DNA of 24,845 bases from Blautia sp. AF19-10LB (lineage in GTDB: Bacteria; Bacillota; Clostridia; Lachnospirales; Lachnospiraceae): positions 1-24,845 of the forward strand of contig NZ_QTWS01000042.1 in assembly GCF_003461245.1 (NCBI RefSeq), written 5' to 3'. Made by a program: the position numbers and the translations under genes. Every line of letters starts with the position of its first letter. Within the stretch, counting starts at the first letter, position 1. Shown here piece after piece: positions 1 to 7,897 of this stretch. A model generated the notes under the pieces. It searched no databases, had not been told where the DNA came from, and worked only from the letters and a program-made list of their open reading frames with translations.

Positions 1-426
1 CAATCCCCTTCCCTCCATCGGCATTGCCCGATTTCTACAGTACTATGGGATTGTCCGACCACCTACCATTCATTTGAAATCCTCCGTTTTCAGTTGCAAC
101 TTCATACTCTTCTTCGAGAAATGGCAGGTTCTCCCCAGTTGATGTGTATTCACAATGTAAAACATGATTGGTTCTCTGACTCCGCAGTGCCACATAACAC
201 TCGCCATATCGCATTACATGATATTGTCTTCCGCACCAGTTAAGACATCGACCGACTGAAGTTAACGTTTCGAAGCTCAATCACTATTCAACCCTGCTTT
301 CTTGCTGTCTACGCTTGTCAGATACCGTTACCGGCATCATCCCAAAACTTGCTATTATCTGGTTGGCTAAACCTTGGATAAACCGGAATCCCACCGGCTT
401 GACTACACACCCTTGGCTGGGCGCAC
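1..426 (-). mobile_element. Group II intron, 5' portion (runs off the left edge)
   Basis: On the minus strand a sequence starting GTGCGCCCAGCC at 426 matches the 5' consensus of bacterial group II introns (GUGYG) and closely resembles the start of the Lactococcus Ll.LtrB intron. Inside, 226-246 forms a hairpin with a 5-bp stem (GTCTT/AAGAC) whose loop carries AACTGG (236-241). This is perfectly complementary to the six bases just upstream of the splice site, CCAGTT (427-432), as expected for an EBS1-IBS1 pair. Only domain I and its surroundings are in the window; the reverse transcriptase/maturase ORF and domains V-VI would lie beyond position 1. The intron sits 58 bp downstream of the cassette 1 permease stop codon, in the same orientation, so it interrupts no gene visible here. 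An 81-codon frame within it (35-280) is not treated as a gene. Confidence 0.85.
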
Positions 427-484
427 AACTGGAAGTTATCTATTTCTCCTCTTCGTTAAGACCTAGTTCATTACATATTACTTG

Positions 485-2929
485 CTATCCCTGATACCTT
501 ATTCTTTCTACCAGCGTTTCCTTTTTCAGATTACTGCTTAAAACGCAGGAAAGTACAATCTGCAACAGACCGACCAAAAAAATCATAATAAAAATTGGTA
601 CGATTGGAACATGATAGATATTCATTCCAAATATTCCATTATGTTTTGCATAGGAAAAAAGTGCATAGCCGAGCGGCAGACCAATGATCAAAGCTACGCA
701 TATGGTACCAACCGTAAAAATCAGTCCCTGTAACTGCAGGCATAAATTTAATTGTTTATTTGTCATACCCACAGCCTGTAATATACCATATTCCTGCTTT
801 TTTGTCGTAATATTCATGATCATGGTATTCGCCATATTCATAAACCCGATGAGTCCTACAATAGCCATAAACAGATAACAGCCAAGCTTCATCATGCTGC
901 TTGCAAATTCGGCAGATTGTAACTGCGCATGATAAGTATCCATTTTTATATGCGAAATATTAGAAATCAAAGTATTCAGACTTTGTTCTACAGATGCCAC
1001 ATCTTTTTTATCACAGTCCACCCACAGATAGCCATAGGCTGTTCCTCTCGGATTCATGGAACGGTATACACCTTCCGGAATGACAAGATAAGTGTCCGCG
1101 CTTACAAAGGATCCTGCAATCTTTCCCTGATAGGTATAGGTTTCACTTCCATTCTCAAAGTCAAATGCAATGGATTCACCCGGAGCATATCCATCTTGTT
1201 CCATCCACATCAACCAACCAAAGAAAATTTCACCATTCTTTACCGCCTGATCATAGTCCATAGAGCCAATATCCCCGTCCTGGCGCATAAAATCAAAATC
1301 CTTTTTACTCACAATATCAGCCGGAAATCTTGTTCCGTTCAGATTTACAGAGACAATCTCTCTCGTCATGACATCTGTCACTCCCGGAATGCTTTTGATT
1401 TCTTCAATCAGCGAATCATTCAATGGATTATCCGTCAGAATCGTATCCAGATTATTCTCCGGATATCTTTCATCGTACTCAGCAGAATAGTCAAGCTGCA
1501 GTTCAAATTGTCCATGATTAACGGAAAGACGTGCTTCATGCTCCGTATCAATATTTCCTACATAATTAGAGATAATCACAAACAATGCGCAGGAAAGCCC
1601 CAGTGTGAGGATGGTACCAATGGTTCTTTTTGGATTACCCGTTATATTTGCCATTGCCATAGAAAACACGGTGACATTTTTTCTGCCATTTCGTTTTCCT
1701 TTTTTGTGTGTTTCTGCATTTTCTAAATACCGTGTTGCTTCGATAGGTGAAATCCGTGAAACAATTTTCATTGGTTTACGCAGCGCCAAAGCAACGGTAA
1801 AAAATGACACGAAAATACATAGAAGCATAACAGGCAGGGAAAACAGTGGCATCTGCTGATTTTGGACTCCCATAGAGCCAGTTCCGGTTGATACAAGGTT
1901 TCCCTGTTCTACCAACCAGTTAAAACCACATTTTGCAATCAGAAAACCAAGAAGCAATCCAACTGGTATTGAAGAAATTGTCAAAAACATACCCTCTCTG
2001 AAGATCAGTTGTTTCATCTGCTTTTTTGTCGCTCCCAGAGCCTTGATTTTTCCATACTCCTGTATCTTGTTGGCAATACCGACCTGAAAAATATTATAAA
2101 TGACCACAACAGAGAAAAGTACAATTGCAAGAATCAAAACCCCGCATACCGCAATCGTTTCATAACTCGGCTGCAAGACCCATTGCAAATAGAGATCATT
2201 GACTATAACGTTTTTTTCTTCAATCCCACAAGCTGCTGCAATCTGCTTTATAACCGAATCAATATTATTCATAGATACATTTGCAGAATCATTTAAAGTA
2301 AAATAAATATTATACTGTCTGTCATTCTCTGCGACGTGCTCATCATAAAACTCCTGTGACCCGAAAGCAACATAAGATGCCTCGATGGTATACTCATCCC
2401 GATCATATAGGATTCCGCTGACAACAAATTCTTCCGGCTTATATTCTGACTGCATCCCTGCGCGGTAATCCAGTGTAACCGTATCTCCGATCTTTACATC
2501 ACCATACCCCATTGCACGAAAAAATGCTCTTCCTGCGGCAATTTCCTGCATTTTTTCCGGATACTTTCCTTCCTTCAACTCATATTCTTTATTATAAGGA
2601 AGCATTTTTCTTGCAGTCTCATCCATGCAGACAAACCCGCCTTTTTCATTGCCTTTTATGATACCTTCGGTGCACATAGTGCCTGTAGCATCTATTTCCG
2701 CACGGCGGTTTACTTCTTTTAACTGCGATCCGTCTGCGGAAACAAACAGACCATAATTGCTTCCGTATGAGCTTGCCGCCTGACTTTTCTGTAAACGAAT
2801 TACCCCATTTCCCACAGTACTGATGATAACAAGCAGCATCGTGGTCAGACAGATTGCCATCATGATCAGTATACTTCTTGTCCTGTTCCTTTTGTCATTG
2901 CTATATGCAATCCTGCTTATTGTCTTCAT
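485..2929 (-). CDS. ABC transporter permease, duplicated FtsX-type (cassette 1)
   Basis: An 814-aa membrane protein, the permease of an ABC transporter with ATPase 2926-3600. Hydrophobic segments lie near residues 20-42. Three more follow at about 258-385 (first FtsX/ABC3 domain, with the typical KIQEYGKIKALGATKKQ cytoplasmic motif). One lies near 440-460, and three at about 695-805 form the second FtsX domain, with a matching KKQEYGILQAVGMTNKQ motif. Large extracytoplasmic regions lie between the first TM and each FtsX domain. This is the 4+4 TM layout of a duplicated ABC3 permease (LolCE/MacB-like fold). Such TCS-linked permeases usually export or detach membrane-active peptides, but the substrate is not visible. 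The ATG overlaps the ATPase stop codon (ATGA), so the two are translationally coupled. Confidence 0.9.
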   Translation of the reverse strand: MKTISRIAYSNDKRNRTRSILIMMAICLTTMLLVIISTVGNGVIRLQKSQAASSYGSNYGLFVSADGSQLKEVNRRAEIDATGTMCTEGIIKGNEKGGFVCMDETARKMLPYNKEYELKEGKYPEKMQEIAAGRAFFRAMGYGDVKIGDTVTLDYRAGMQSEYKPEEFVVSGILYDRDEYTIEASYVAFGSQEFYDEHVAENDRQYNIYFTLNDSANVSMNNIDSVIKQIAAACGIEEKNVIVNDLYLQWVLQPSYETIAVCGVLILAIVLFSVVVIYNIFQVGIANKIQEYGKIKALGATKKQMKQLIFREGMFLTISSIPVGLLLGFLIAKCGFNWLVEQGNLVSTGTGSMGVQNQQMPLFSLPVMLLCIFVSFFTVALALRKPMKIVSRISPIEATRYLENAETHKKGKRNGRKNVTVFSMAMANITGNPKRTIGTILTLGLSCALFVIISNYVGNIDTEHEARLSVNHGQFELQLDYSAEYDERYPENNLDTILTDNPLNDSLIEEIKSIPGVTDVMTREIVSVNLNGTRFPADIVSKKDFDFMRQDGDIGSMDYDQAVKNGEIFFGWLMWMEQDGYAPGESIAFDFENGSETYTYQGKIAGSFVSADTYLVIPEGVYRSMNPRGTAYGYLWVDCDKKDVASVEQSLNTLISNISHIKMDTYHAQLQSAEFASSMMKLGCYLFMAIVGLIGFMNMANTMIMNITTKKQEYGILQAVGMTNKQLNLCLQLQGLIFTVGTICVALIIGLPLGYALFSYAKHNGIFGMNIYHVPIVPIFIMIFLVGLLQIVLSCVLSSNLKKETLVERIRYQG

Positions 2930-3600
2930 CTGAAATCCACCACCTGTCCGTCCTCAATCACCAGAATACGGTCAGCGACCTGTGCAATTTCGTCATCATG
3001 GGTAATCATTACAATTGTCTGTCCATATTTTTTTGCTGTTATCTTAAGCAGGGCAATCACCTCATCACTGGTCTTAGAATCAAGATTGCCTGTCGGCTCA
3101 TCTGCAAATATAATTTCCGGACGATTCACCAGTGCTCTTGCAATTGCTACTCTCTGCTGCTGTCCTCCGGATAACTGATTTGGCAGATTATAAATCCGGT
3201 TTTCAATCCCCAGAGTTGCAATAATATCATTTACATACGCTTCATCCACTTTTCTTCCATCCAACCCCAGTGGCAGTACAATATTTTCCCAGACATTAAC
3301 AGATGAAACCAGATTAAATGCCTGAAAAACAAATCCGATTTTTCTTCTGCGGAAAACAGCAAGGGCATCTTCCTTCATCCTGTATAAATCTTTCCCTGCT
3401 AAAGTAACACTGCCTTTTGTCGGGGTGTCTAGCCCTCCAAGCATATGAAGTAATGTACTTTTACCGGAACCTGACTTTCCAACAATTGCGACAAATTCTC
3501 CCTGCTCAATCTGAATGTCCACCTGATTGACCGCTTTGACCTGATTCTCACCTGCGCCATAAAACTTACAAAGCTGCTTGGTTTCTAATATCACACTCAT
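2926..3600 (-). CDS. ABC transporter ATP-binding protein (cassette 1)
   Basis: A 224-aa MacB/LolD-type ATPase that powers the FtsX permease encoded next. Visible motifs are Walker A GKSGSGKST (residues 41-49), Q-loop VFQAFN, signature LSGGQQQR and Walker B IIFADEPTGNLDS followed by the His switch (MITHDD). The start is set at 3600 because AAAGGAGG lies seven bases upstream; an upstream in-frame extension to 3675 lacks such a site and would be unusual for the family. It has its own putative promoter region (3694-3726), separated from the kinase gene by a terminator, so it is probably induced by the adjacent response regulator. A 7-bp inverted repeat (3625-3631/3643-3649) lies in its 5' leader. 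Confidence 0.92.
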   Translation of the reverse strand: MSVILETKQLCKFYGAGENQVKAVNQVDIQIEQGEFVAIVGKSGSGKSTLLHMLGGLDTPTKGSVTLAGKDLYRMKEDALAVFRRRKIGFVFQAFNLVSSVNVWENIVLPLGLDGRKVDEAYVNDIIATLGIENRIYNLPNQLSGGQQQRVAIARALVNRPEIIFADEPTGNLDSKTSDEVIALLKITAKKYGQTIVMITHDDEIAQVADRILVIEDGQVVDFR

Positions 3601-3693
3601 GTGTTGCCTCCTTTTCAATTCTGTAAAGCGTACCTTTTCAGCACGCTTTCTTTGCCTGTTTATATATTTGGTCATTTTTCAACCTACATCCAA

Positions 3694-3726
3694 ATTGTAT
3701 CAGGACAATCTTTCATTTCACTTTCA
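3694..3726 (-). promoter_or_regulatory. Putative response-regulator box and promoter of cassette 1 ABC genes
   Basis: On the minus strand two TGAAAG hexamers (3726-3721 and 3715-3710) repeat with an 11-bp period, then ten bases later comes TACAAT (3699-3694), a good -10 box. There is no canonical -35. PhoB-family regulators bind direct repeats of 11-bp period that take the place of the -35, ending about 10 bp before the -10. The match in layout is seen; the assignment to the neighbouring regulator is inference. Confidence 0.5.
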
Positions 3727-3768
3727 AAAAACGAGCAGAAATCTTACAGAATTGTAAGATTTCTGCTC
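3726..3768 (-). terminator. Intrinsic terminator after the cassette 1 kinase gene
   Basis: A perfect 16-bp inverted repeat (3733-3748 / 3753-3768) with a 4-nt loop, followed on the minus strand by six T residues (3731-3726). It lies just after the kinase stop codon at 3778 and separates the regulator/kinase operon from the ABC operon. Confidence 0.9.
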
Positions 3769-3777
3769 ACTTAAAAT

Positions 3778-5022
3778 TTAACCAACATATGGTAATTGAA
3801 TCACAAACGTGCTTCCTTTTTTCTTTTTGCCGGAGGTTACCGTAATCGTACCTGCGTGTTTTTCGATAATTTCTCTCGATAGAAAAAGTCCGATTCCTGT
3901 ACCACTCTTTTCCATGACCTCCTTGGAACTTCCTCTGTAAAATCGTTGAAAAATTTTGTGATACTCATTTTGCGGAATACCAATTCCCTGATCCTCAATT
4001 TCCATTCTTACAAGATCGTTTCTTTTTTGTAACCGGATAAATATTTTTGAACCACACGGACTGTACTTGACCGCATTATCCAGAACGTTGATCACAGCTT
4101 CACCAAGCCACCTTTTATCCTGCATAATCGTGCATGTTTCCAGCTCTTTTTCATAGTCAAAAACGAATTCAATTTCTTTCTCATCCGCTTTAGGATAAGT
4201 GCGGTTCACAGCAGATATGACAGTATCCATAAGCGGAAGTTTTTTCTTATTAATCTGAATCAGTCCAGTTTCCATCTTGGATATTTCAAGAAGCGACTGC
4301 AATAATGTCTCCAGTCCATCCAGAGCACTCCGACAACGGATACGAAACTCCTCCTGTTCTGTGGCACTTAAGTCATTCTGCATCAGCACACTAAAACATG
4401 TATCCAAAGCTGCAACCGGTGTCTTTAACTGGTGAGAAATATCAGAAACCATTTCTTTCGTGTTCTCCTTTTCTGCCCTTGCTTCTTCCTTTATCAACTG
4501 AATATGATGTCCGATTGCTTCAAGCTGGTCATTCAATTTTTCCAGTTCTGCATGATTTTCCGTTTTCAGTAAATCATCAAATTTATTTTCACGGAATCTG
4601 ATCAGAATTTCTTCCAACTGGTCTAAAATTTTCTGATGACACGCATCTTCTTTTTTCTTCCAATAAAGTAAAAAAGTCAAAAGAAGCACGCATATCACAG
4701 TGCTTACAGCACCGGTCACCATAACCTGATGCCAAAATTGCGAATAAAATGCATTCCCTTTATTCCCCCAGTATCCATATTGCTCCAATAATCGCCTTCC
4801 CTGTTCGTTAGTTTCAATATTCTTATCCTTAAGCAATTCCGAAACAGCATCCAGCCCGGAAAATTCTTCCTTTGCAGCAATCTCTGTCATAAGATTCATT
4901 TTATATTTATAATCTTCATAAAACACATACGTGGTAAAGCAATTTAATATTGCAAACAATAATATGACAGGTAATACCAAGGAGAGCACTACTGTAATCT
5001 TCTTGCGATATCTCTTTGTCAC
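3778..5022 (-). CDS. Sensor histidine kinase (cassette 1)
   Basis: A 414-aa membrane kinase expected to sense an envelope signal and phosphorylate the regulator at 5019-5708. Two TM helices (about residues 10-32 and 102-121) flank a roughly 70-residue external domain. The HisKA motif DISHQLKTPVAAL carries the phospho-accepting His197. Downstream are N-box LDNAVKYS, G1 box DQGIGIP, F-box IFQRFYRG and G2 box GTGIGLFLS. A GTG start at 5022 is chosen because AGGAGG lies seven bases upstream and the GTG overlaps the regulator's TGA. An ATG seven codons earlier would place the Shine-Dalgarno inside the gene. The external domain is larger than that of BceS-type intramembrane kinases. Confidence 0.9.
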   Translation of the reverse strand: MTKRYRKKITVVLSLVLPVILLFAILNCFTTYVFYEDYKYKMNLMTEIAAKEEFSGLDAVSELLKDKNIETNEQGRRLLEQYGYWGNKGNAFYSQFWHQVMVTGAVSTVICVLLLTFLLYWKKKEDACHQKILDQLEEILIRFRENKFDDLLKTENHAELEKLNDQLEAIGHHIQLIKEEARAEKENTKEMVSDISHQLKTPVAALDTCFSVLMQNDLSATEQEEFRIRCRSALDGLETLLQSLLEISKMETGLIQINKKKLPLMDTVISAVNRTYPKADEKEIEFVFDYEKELETCTIMQDKRWLGEAVINVLDNAVKYSPCGSKIFIRLQKRNDLVRMEIEDQGIGIPQNEYHKIFQRFYRGSSKEVMEKSGTGIGLFLSREIIEKHAGTITVTSGKKKKGSTFVIQLPYVG

Positions 5023-5708
5023 TGCCTTACCTCCTGATTCCATATATACCCAAGACCTCTGATATTCTTTATATAGACCGGTGCAGCCGGATTGTCTTCG
5101 ATTTTCTCACGGAGTCTTCTGATATTGACAGCGATTGTATTTTCATCCACAAAATCCCCTTCCAGATCAAACACATTTTCCAATATTTGTGTTTTTGAAA
5201 GAATCTGTTTCGGATTCTGAAGAAAAAAAGTCAGCATTTTCAACTCCGTTTTTGTCAGACTGATTTCACGACTCTTTATCAGGACTTTCATTTCTCCTGC
5301 GATAAATACGATATCTCCCGAAATCATCTTTCCGGCTTCCGTTTTCTCCTGTCTGCGGCGGAAATGTGCTTCTATTTTCAAAAGAAGTACCGAAAGACTA
5401 AACGGCTTTGTAATATAATCATCTGCCCCTGCTTCATATCCCATGACCTGATCCATCTCCTGATCTAGTGCTGTAAGACAAATAATGTATGTATTATAAT
5501 TGCATCTCATCCACCTTACAAATTCCAGTCCATTCCCATCCGGAAGATTCACATCACAAATGGTAACATCCACATTATTATCACTTGCAATTCTTTTCGC
5601 TTTTTTCACTGATTCTGCTGAAAAAACCTCATATCCGGATTTTTTCAGTGAAAATGTAATTCCACGATTTAAATTTTCATCATCTTCAATCACGAGTATA
5701 CCTGGCAT
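5019..5708 (-). CDS. OmpR/PhoB-family response regulator (cassette 1)
   Basis: A 229-aa regulator. The receiver domain (1-115) has acidic pocket D9-D10, phospho-acceptor D52 in CDVNLPDGNG, T79 and K101 (ITKPFS). The C-terminal winged helix (about 128-225) ends with the family hallmark IRGLGYIW. AGAGGTG lies eight bases before the ATG. It overlaps the kinase gene by 4 bp. The native 5' leader is only 33 bp before it meets the right end of an IS200/IS605 element, so transcription must come from inside or beyond that element. Confidence 0.93.
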   Translation of the reverse strand: MPGILVIEDDENLNRGITFSLKKSGYEVFSAESVKKAKRIASDNNVDVTICDVNLPDGNGLEFVRWMRCNYNTYIICLTALDQEMDQVMGYEAGADDYITKPFSLSVLLLKIEAHFRRRQEKTEAGKMISGDIVFIAGEMKVLIKSREISLTKTELKMLTFFLQNPKQILSKTQILENVFDLEGDFVDENTIAVNIRRLREKIEDNPAAPVYIKNIRGLGYIWNQEVRQ

Positions 5709-5741
5709 AGCATCTGCACCTCTCTTTATTAACTATTCATC

Positions 5742-5950
5742 GTGACATGCTCCCACCACTTAAATCTCTGATTTTGAAGTGGGGGCTTCTTGCTCAATGG
5801 CTCTACTGAGCCAAGTATCTACAAGCTATCCTCGCGTGCCCCGCGATTTTTTGCCCGGACACGGGCATATTTCTTACTTATTGTCTTGTCCGGATACGGA
5901 CACTTTATGCTGCCAGCATCCTTCTTGCCTCTTCACGGATGTTGATTGCT
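5742..5950 (-). ncRNA. Probable omega-RNA (TnpB guide RNA scaffold) and IS right end
   Basis: The 3' end of tnpB and its 160-bp downstream region are packed with hairpins: GTCCGGATACGGAC-type (near 5890), GCCCGGACACGGGC-type (near 5855), GGCTC/GAGCC (near 5805) and the terminal stem 5742-5789 (GAAGCCCCCACTT paired with AAGTGGTGGGAGC, with inner AAATC/GATTT). This is the typical right end of IS200/IS605 elements, where the reRNA/omega-RNA ends and the guide continues into flanking DNA. The predicted guide is the 20 nt just outside the right end, GATGAATAGTTAATAAAGAG (minus, 5741-5722). The 5' limit of the RNA is approximate. Confidence 0.65.
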
Positions 5951-7008
5951 GCATTTCGATCTCTGTCCATCTCATTTCCGCACGTACAGCGGTAAACTCT
6001 TTCGGATAATTTCAGCTCTTTTTTTATCTTTCCGCATTTACTGCATTTTTTGCTTGACGGGAAAAAGCGGTCTGCCTTTACTAATTCTTTTCCCTTCCAG
6101 GCAAGCTTATAATCCAGCATATTCCGGAACATCCCGTATCCATTATCCTGTATACTTTTCCCAAAATGCAGGCACTGGCTCATCGCTTTCATATCAATAT
6201 CTTCCACCGCAACTATATCGTACTGGTCTGTGATCCTGCGGCTCAGTTTATGCAGATAATCTCTTCTCTGGCTGCGTATTTTTTCATGGCACCTGGCAAC
6301 TTTCTTTTTCTGTCGCACATAATTACGGCTTCCTTTTACACATCTCGACAGTTTACGCTGCTCCCTTGCCAGCCTTTTTTCATTTTTTCTGAAGAATCCT
6401 GCTTCTTCCATCTCAATCTCTTCTGAAAACACAGCCATCCCCTGCATCGCATAATCAATCCCAAGTATTTTAGCACTACTGTAATCCTTATCTGCTGCTT
6501 GGTTTTCGCAGCTGTATCCTTCATACAGCAGACTTGCAAAATACTTTCCGGACGGCTCCATACTGACTGTCACTGATTTCAGACGGCAGTTTTCTGCAGG
6601 CTCCCTGTGTTTTTTCATGGAGATCCATTTTAATTTCGGAAGCCGGATCCGGTTATTTTCTACCAGAATATTTCCGTTGACTACATTTGTTGTATAGCTG
6701 TTTTTGGAGTGATGTTTTGACTTGAAACGTGGAAATCCAACCTTAGGATCACGAAAAAAATTCTTATATGCTTTTTCCAGATGGAGCTGAACATTTGCCA
6801 GCGCCAGCGAATCAACTTCTTTCAGAAATGGATACGCCTTTTTATACATGGCTGGTGTATTCTTTAACATCTTCTTTGTCTTTTTATACTCCTGGATCTT
6901 GTCATTAAGCATCTGGTTGTACAGAAAACGACAGCAGCCAAATGTTTTTCCAAGGAGTATCTTCTGTTCTTCTGTTGGATAAATCCGGAAACGATATGCT
7001 ATGTTCAA
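5905..7008 (-). CDS. tnpB: TnpB RNA-guided nuclease (IS605 OrfB)
   Basis: A 367-aa protein. The N-terminal HTH_OrfB region (YRFRIYPTEEQ...) is followed by a split RuvC domain with apparently intact catalytic residues: D185 (GIDYAMQG), E269 (VAVEDIDM) and D348 (MDRDRNAAINI). A zinc ribbon has C322-x2-C325 and C341-x-C343. TnpB is known to be an omega-RNA-guided DNA endonuclease that cuts the empty donor site and so favours retention of the element. A TTG start at 7008 is chosen: it overlaps the tnpA stop (TTGA), has GGGAG ten bases upstream, and gives the conserved start NIAYRFRIYPT. A 402-codon version would extend into tnpA in another frame. Confidence 0.9.
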   Translation of the reverse strand: MNIAYRFRIYPTEEQKILLGKTFGCCRFLYNQMLNDKIQEYKKTKKMLKNTPAMYKKAYPFLKEVDSLALANVQLHLEKAYKNFFRDPKVGFPRFKSKHHSKNSYTTNVVNGNILVENNRIRLPKLKWISMKKHREPAENCRLKSVTVSMEPSGKYFASLLYEGYSCENQAADKDYSSAKILGIDYAMQGMAVFSEEIEMEEAGFFRKNEKRLAREQRKLSRCVKGSRNYVRQKKKVARCHEKIRSQRRDYLHKLSRRITDQYDIVAVEDIDMKAMSQCLHFGKSIQDNGYGMFRNMLDYKLAWKGKELVKADRFFPSSKKCSKCGKIKKELKLSERVYRCTCGNEMDRDRNAAINIREEARRMLAA

Positions 7009-7412
7009 TTCTTTTTCTCTCCCTGGTTTTCGATGTATTGACGGATCACTTCTACTGGTGCCCCTCCTGCCGTCAAAAGGCAGAAACTCTGGCTCCAGAA
7101 CGCTTCTTTCCAAAGTTTTTCCCGGATTTCCGGATACTCTTTTTTCAGCAGCCTGCTGCTGGCACTTTTATAAGCATTGATAAATTTACTGAGTTCTGTT
7201 TTAGGCTGTGCACGAAACATTACATGAACATGGTCAATATCATGATTCCATTCCTCCAAAACAATTCCATACCGTGGGGCAATATATCCCCATATTTCCT
7301 TTGCTCTTTCTGAAATCGGATCATTGATAACTTTTCTTCGATATTTCACCACCATAATCAGGTGATAATACATCAAGTACACTGAATGTGCATTATGATC
7401 CATATTTTTCAT
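7005..7412 (-). CDS. tnpA: IS200/IS605-family Y1 transposase TnpA
   Basis: A 135-aa single-strand transposase with the HUH motif HVH (H61, H63) and catalytic Y126 in VIRQYIENQ. It would cut and join single-stranded ends of the element at the left and right hairpins. Length is normal for the family and no frameshift is seen, so the element looks autonomous. AAAGGA lies seven to eight bases before the ATG at 7412; a second Met at residue 4 is possible. Confidence 0.92.
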   Translation of the reverse strand: MKNMDHNAHSVYLMYYHLIMVVKYRRKVINDPISERAKEIWGYIAPRYGIVLEEWNHDIDHVHVMFRAQPKTELSKFINAYKSASSRLLKKEYPEIREKLWKEAFWSQSFCLLTAGGAPVEVIRQYIENQGEKKN

Positions 7413-7456
7413 AAAACCAGTCCTTTTTTTGAATAATTATCTTATCGACTGATTCT

Positions 7457-7485
7457 ATTATAGCATGGATCTCACTACCAAACAA
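7457..7485 (-). promoter_or_regulatory. Putative tnpA promoter
   Basis: TTGTTT (7485-7480), 17-bp spacer, TATAAT (7462-7457) on the minus strand, about 45 bp before the tnpA start. Confidence 0.6.
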
Positions 7486-7546
7486 GCGTTCTTTTTATTT
7501 TTTGCAATTCATCTCCCACCTGTAGAGGAAGGAGAATTCTTGCTAT

Positions 7547-7576
7547 ATATTATGTTAAAATTATAAAGGTAGTCAA
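7547..7576 (-). promoter_or_regulatory. Putative promoter displaced from cassette 1 by the IS element
   Basis: TTGACT (7576-7571), 18-bp spacer, TAATAT (7552-7547) on the minus strand. Its start site would fall at about 7540, right at the presumed left end of the IS element. Its original target was plausibly the response regulator now located 1.8 kb downstream. Confidence 0.4.
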
Positions 7577-7666
7577 TGAAAGCAAAGAAAGCATATCCTG
7601 TATTAAACCAGCGCTGTATCTATGTTTTATCAGACCATTATGATTTCGACAAGGATACGGACCGGC

Positions 7667-7897
7667 TCACACTCCAGCTCTGCGAGGTTTACGATAAGTT
7701 GCGTTCTTTTCTGCTGGCTTTGCTCTGTGGGTGCATTTTGCGATATACTCCTGAAGACCCGCTGAAGTAAAGTACACACAGCCATTCTGCACATATTGCA
7801 CATAAGAAATAAGACCATTGTTACGGGCCGCGTCCAGCGTTGCAATGCTGATACCTAAAATTTCTGCTGCTTCTTTTCGTGTAATAAGTTTTTCCAT
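7667..7897 (-). CDS. Excisionase-like small HTH protein (Xis)
   Basis: A 76-aa protein beginning MEKLITRKEAAEILGIS, an HTH_17/MerR-like winged helix typical of excisionases of Tn916/Tn1549-type elements, with a basic C-terminal tail (YRKPRR). In such elements Xis bends the ends and drives excision by the tyrosine integrase encoded immediately after it. Here no integrase follows: 90 bp later comes the region of the IS element and cassette 1. The ATG at 7897 has GGAGG 11 bases upstream; a longer frame to 8014 has no such site. The DNA-binding role is well supported by motif, the excisionase role by context. Confidence 0.75.
   Translation of the reverse strand: MEKLITRKEAAEILGISIATLDAARNNGLISYVQYVQNGCVYFTSAGLQEYIAKCTHRAKPAEKNATYRKPRRAGV

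Larger units (their letters stand above)
5742..7540 (-). mobile_element. IS200/IS605-family insertion sequence (tnpA + tnpB)
   Basis: It contains an HUH/Y1 transposase and a TnpB nuclease on the same strand. The right end hairpin is at 5742-5789, with TCAC as its last four bases. A left-end imperfect hairpin is at about 7513-7534 (CTCCTTCCT/AGGTGGGAG around loop CTAC). The exact left cleavage point and target motif could not be fixed by eye. The element lies between a plausible promoter (7547-7576) and the cassette 1 response regulator. Confidence 0.85.

Noticed and set aside
35..280. 81-codon minus-strand open frame
   Set aside because: It begins with TTG, has no ribosome site, and lies wholly inside domain I of the group II intron, including the EBS1 hairpin; structural RNA explains the sequence.
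929..1726. 265-codon plus-strand frame opposite the cassette 1 permease
   Set aside because: It is antisense to a clear FtsX permease with conserved motifs, has no ribosome site, and has a biased composition typical of shadow frames.
3694..3709. ATTGT-N6-ACAAT inverted repeat as an independent operator
   Set aside because: One arm is the -10 box itself; the 11-bp direct repeat upstream explains regulation better.
7576..7770. 64-codon plus-strand frame with AAAGGT before its ATG
   Set aside because: Its second half is antisense to the excisionase gene and its start coincides with the -35 of a minus-strand promoter; the product is unlike any known family. Not fully excluded.
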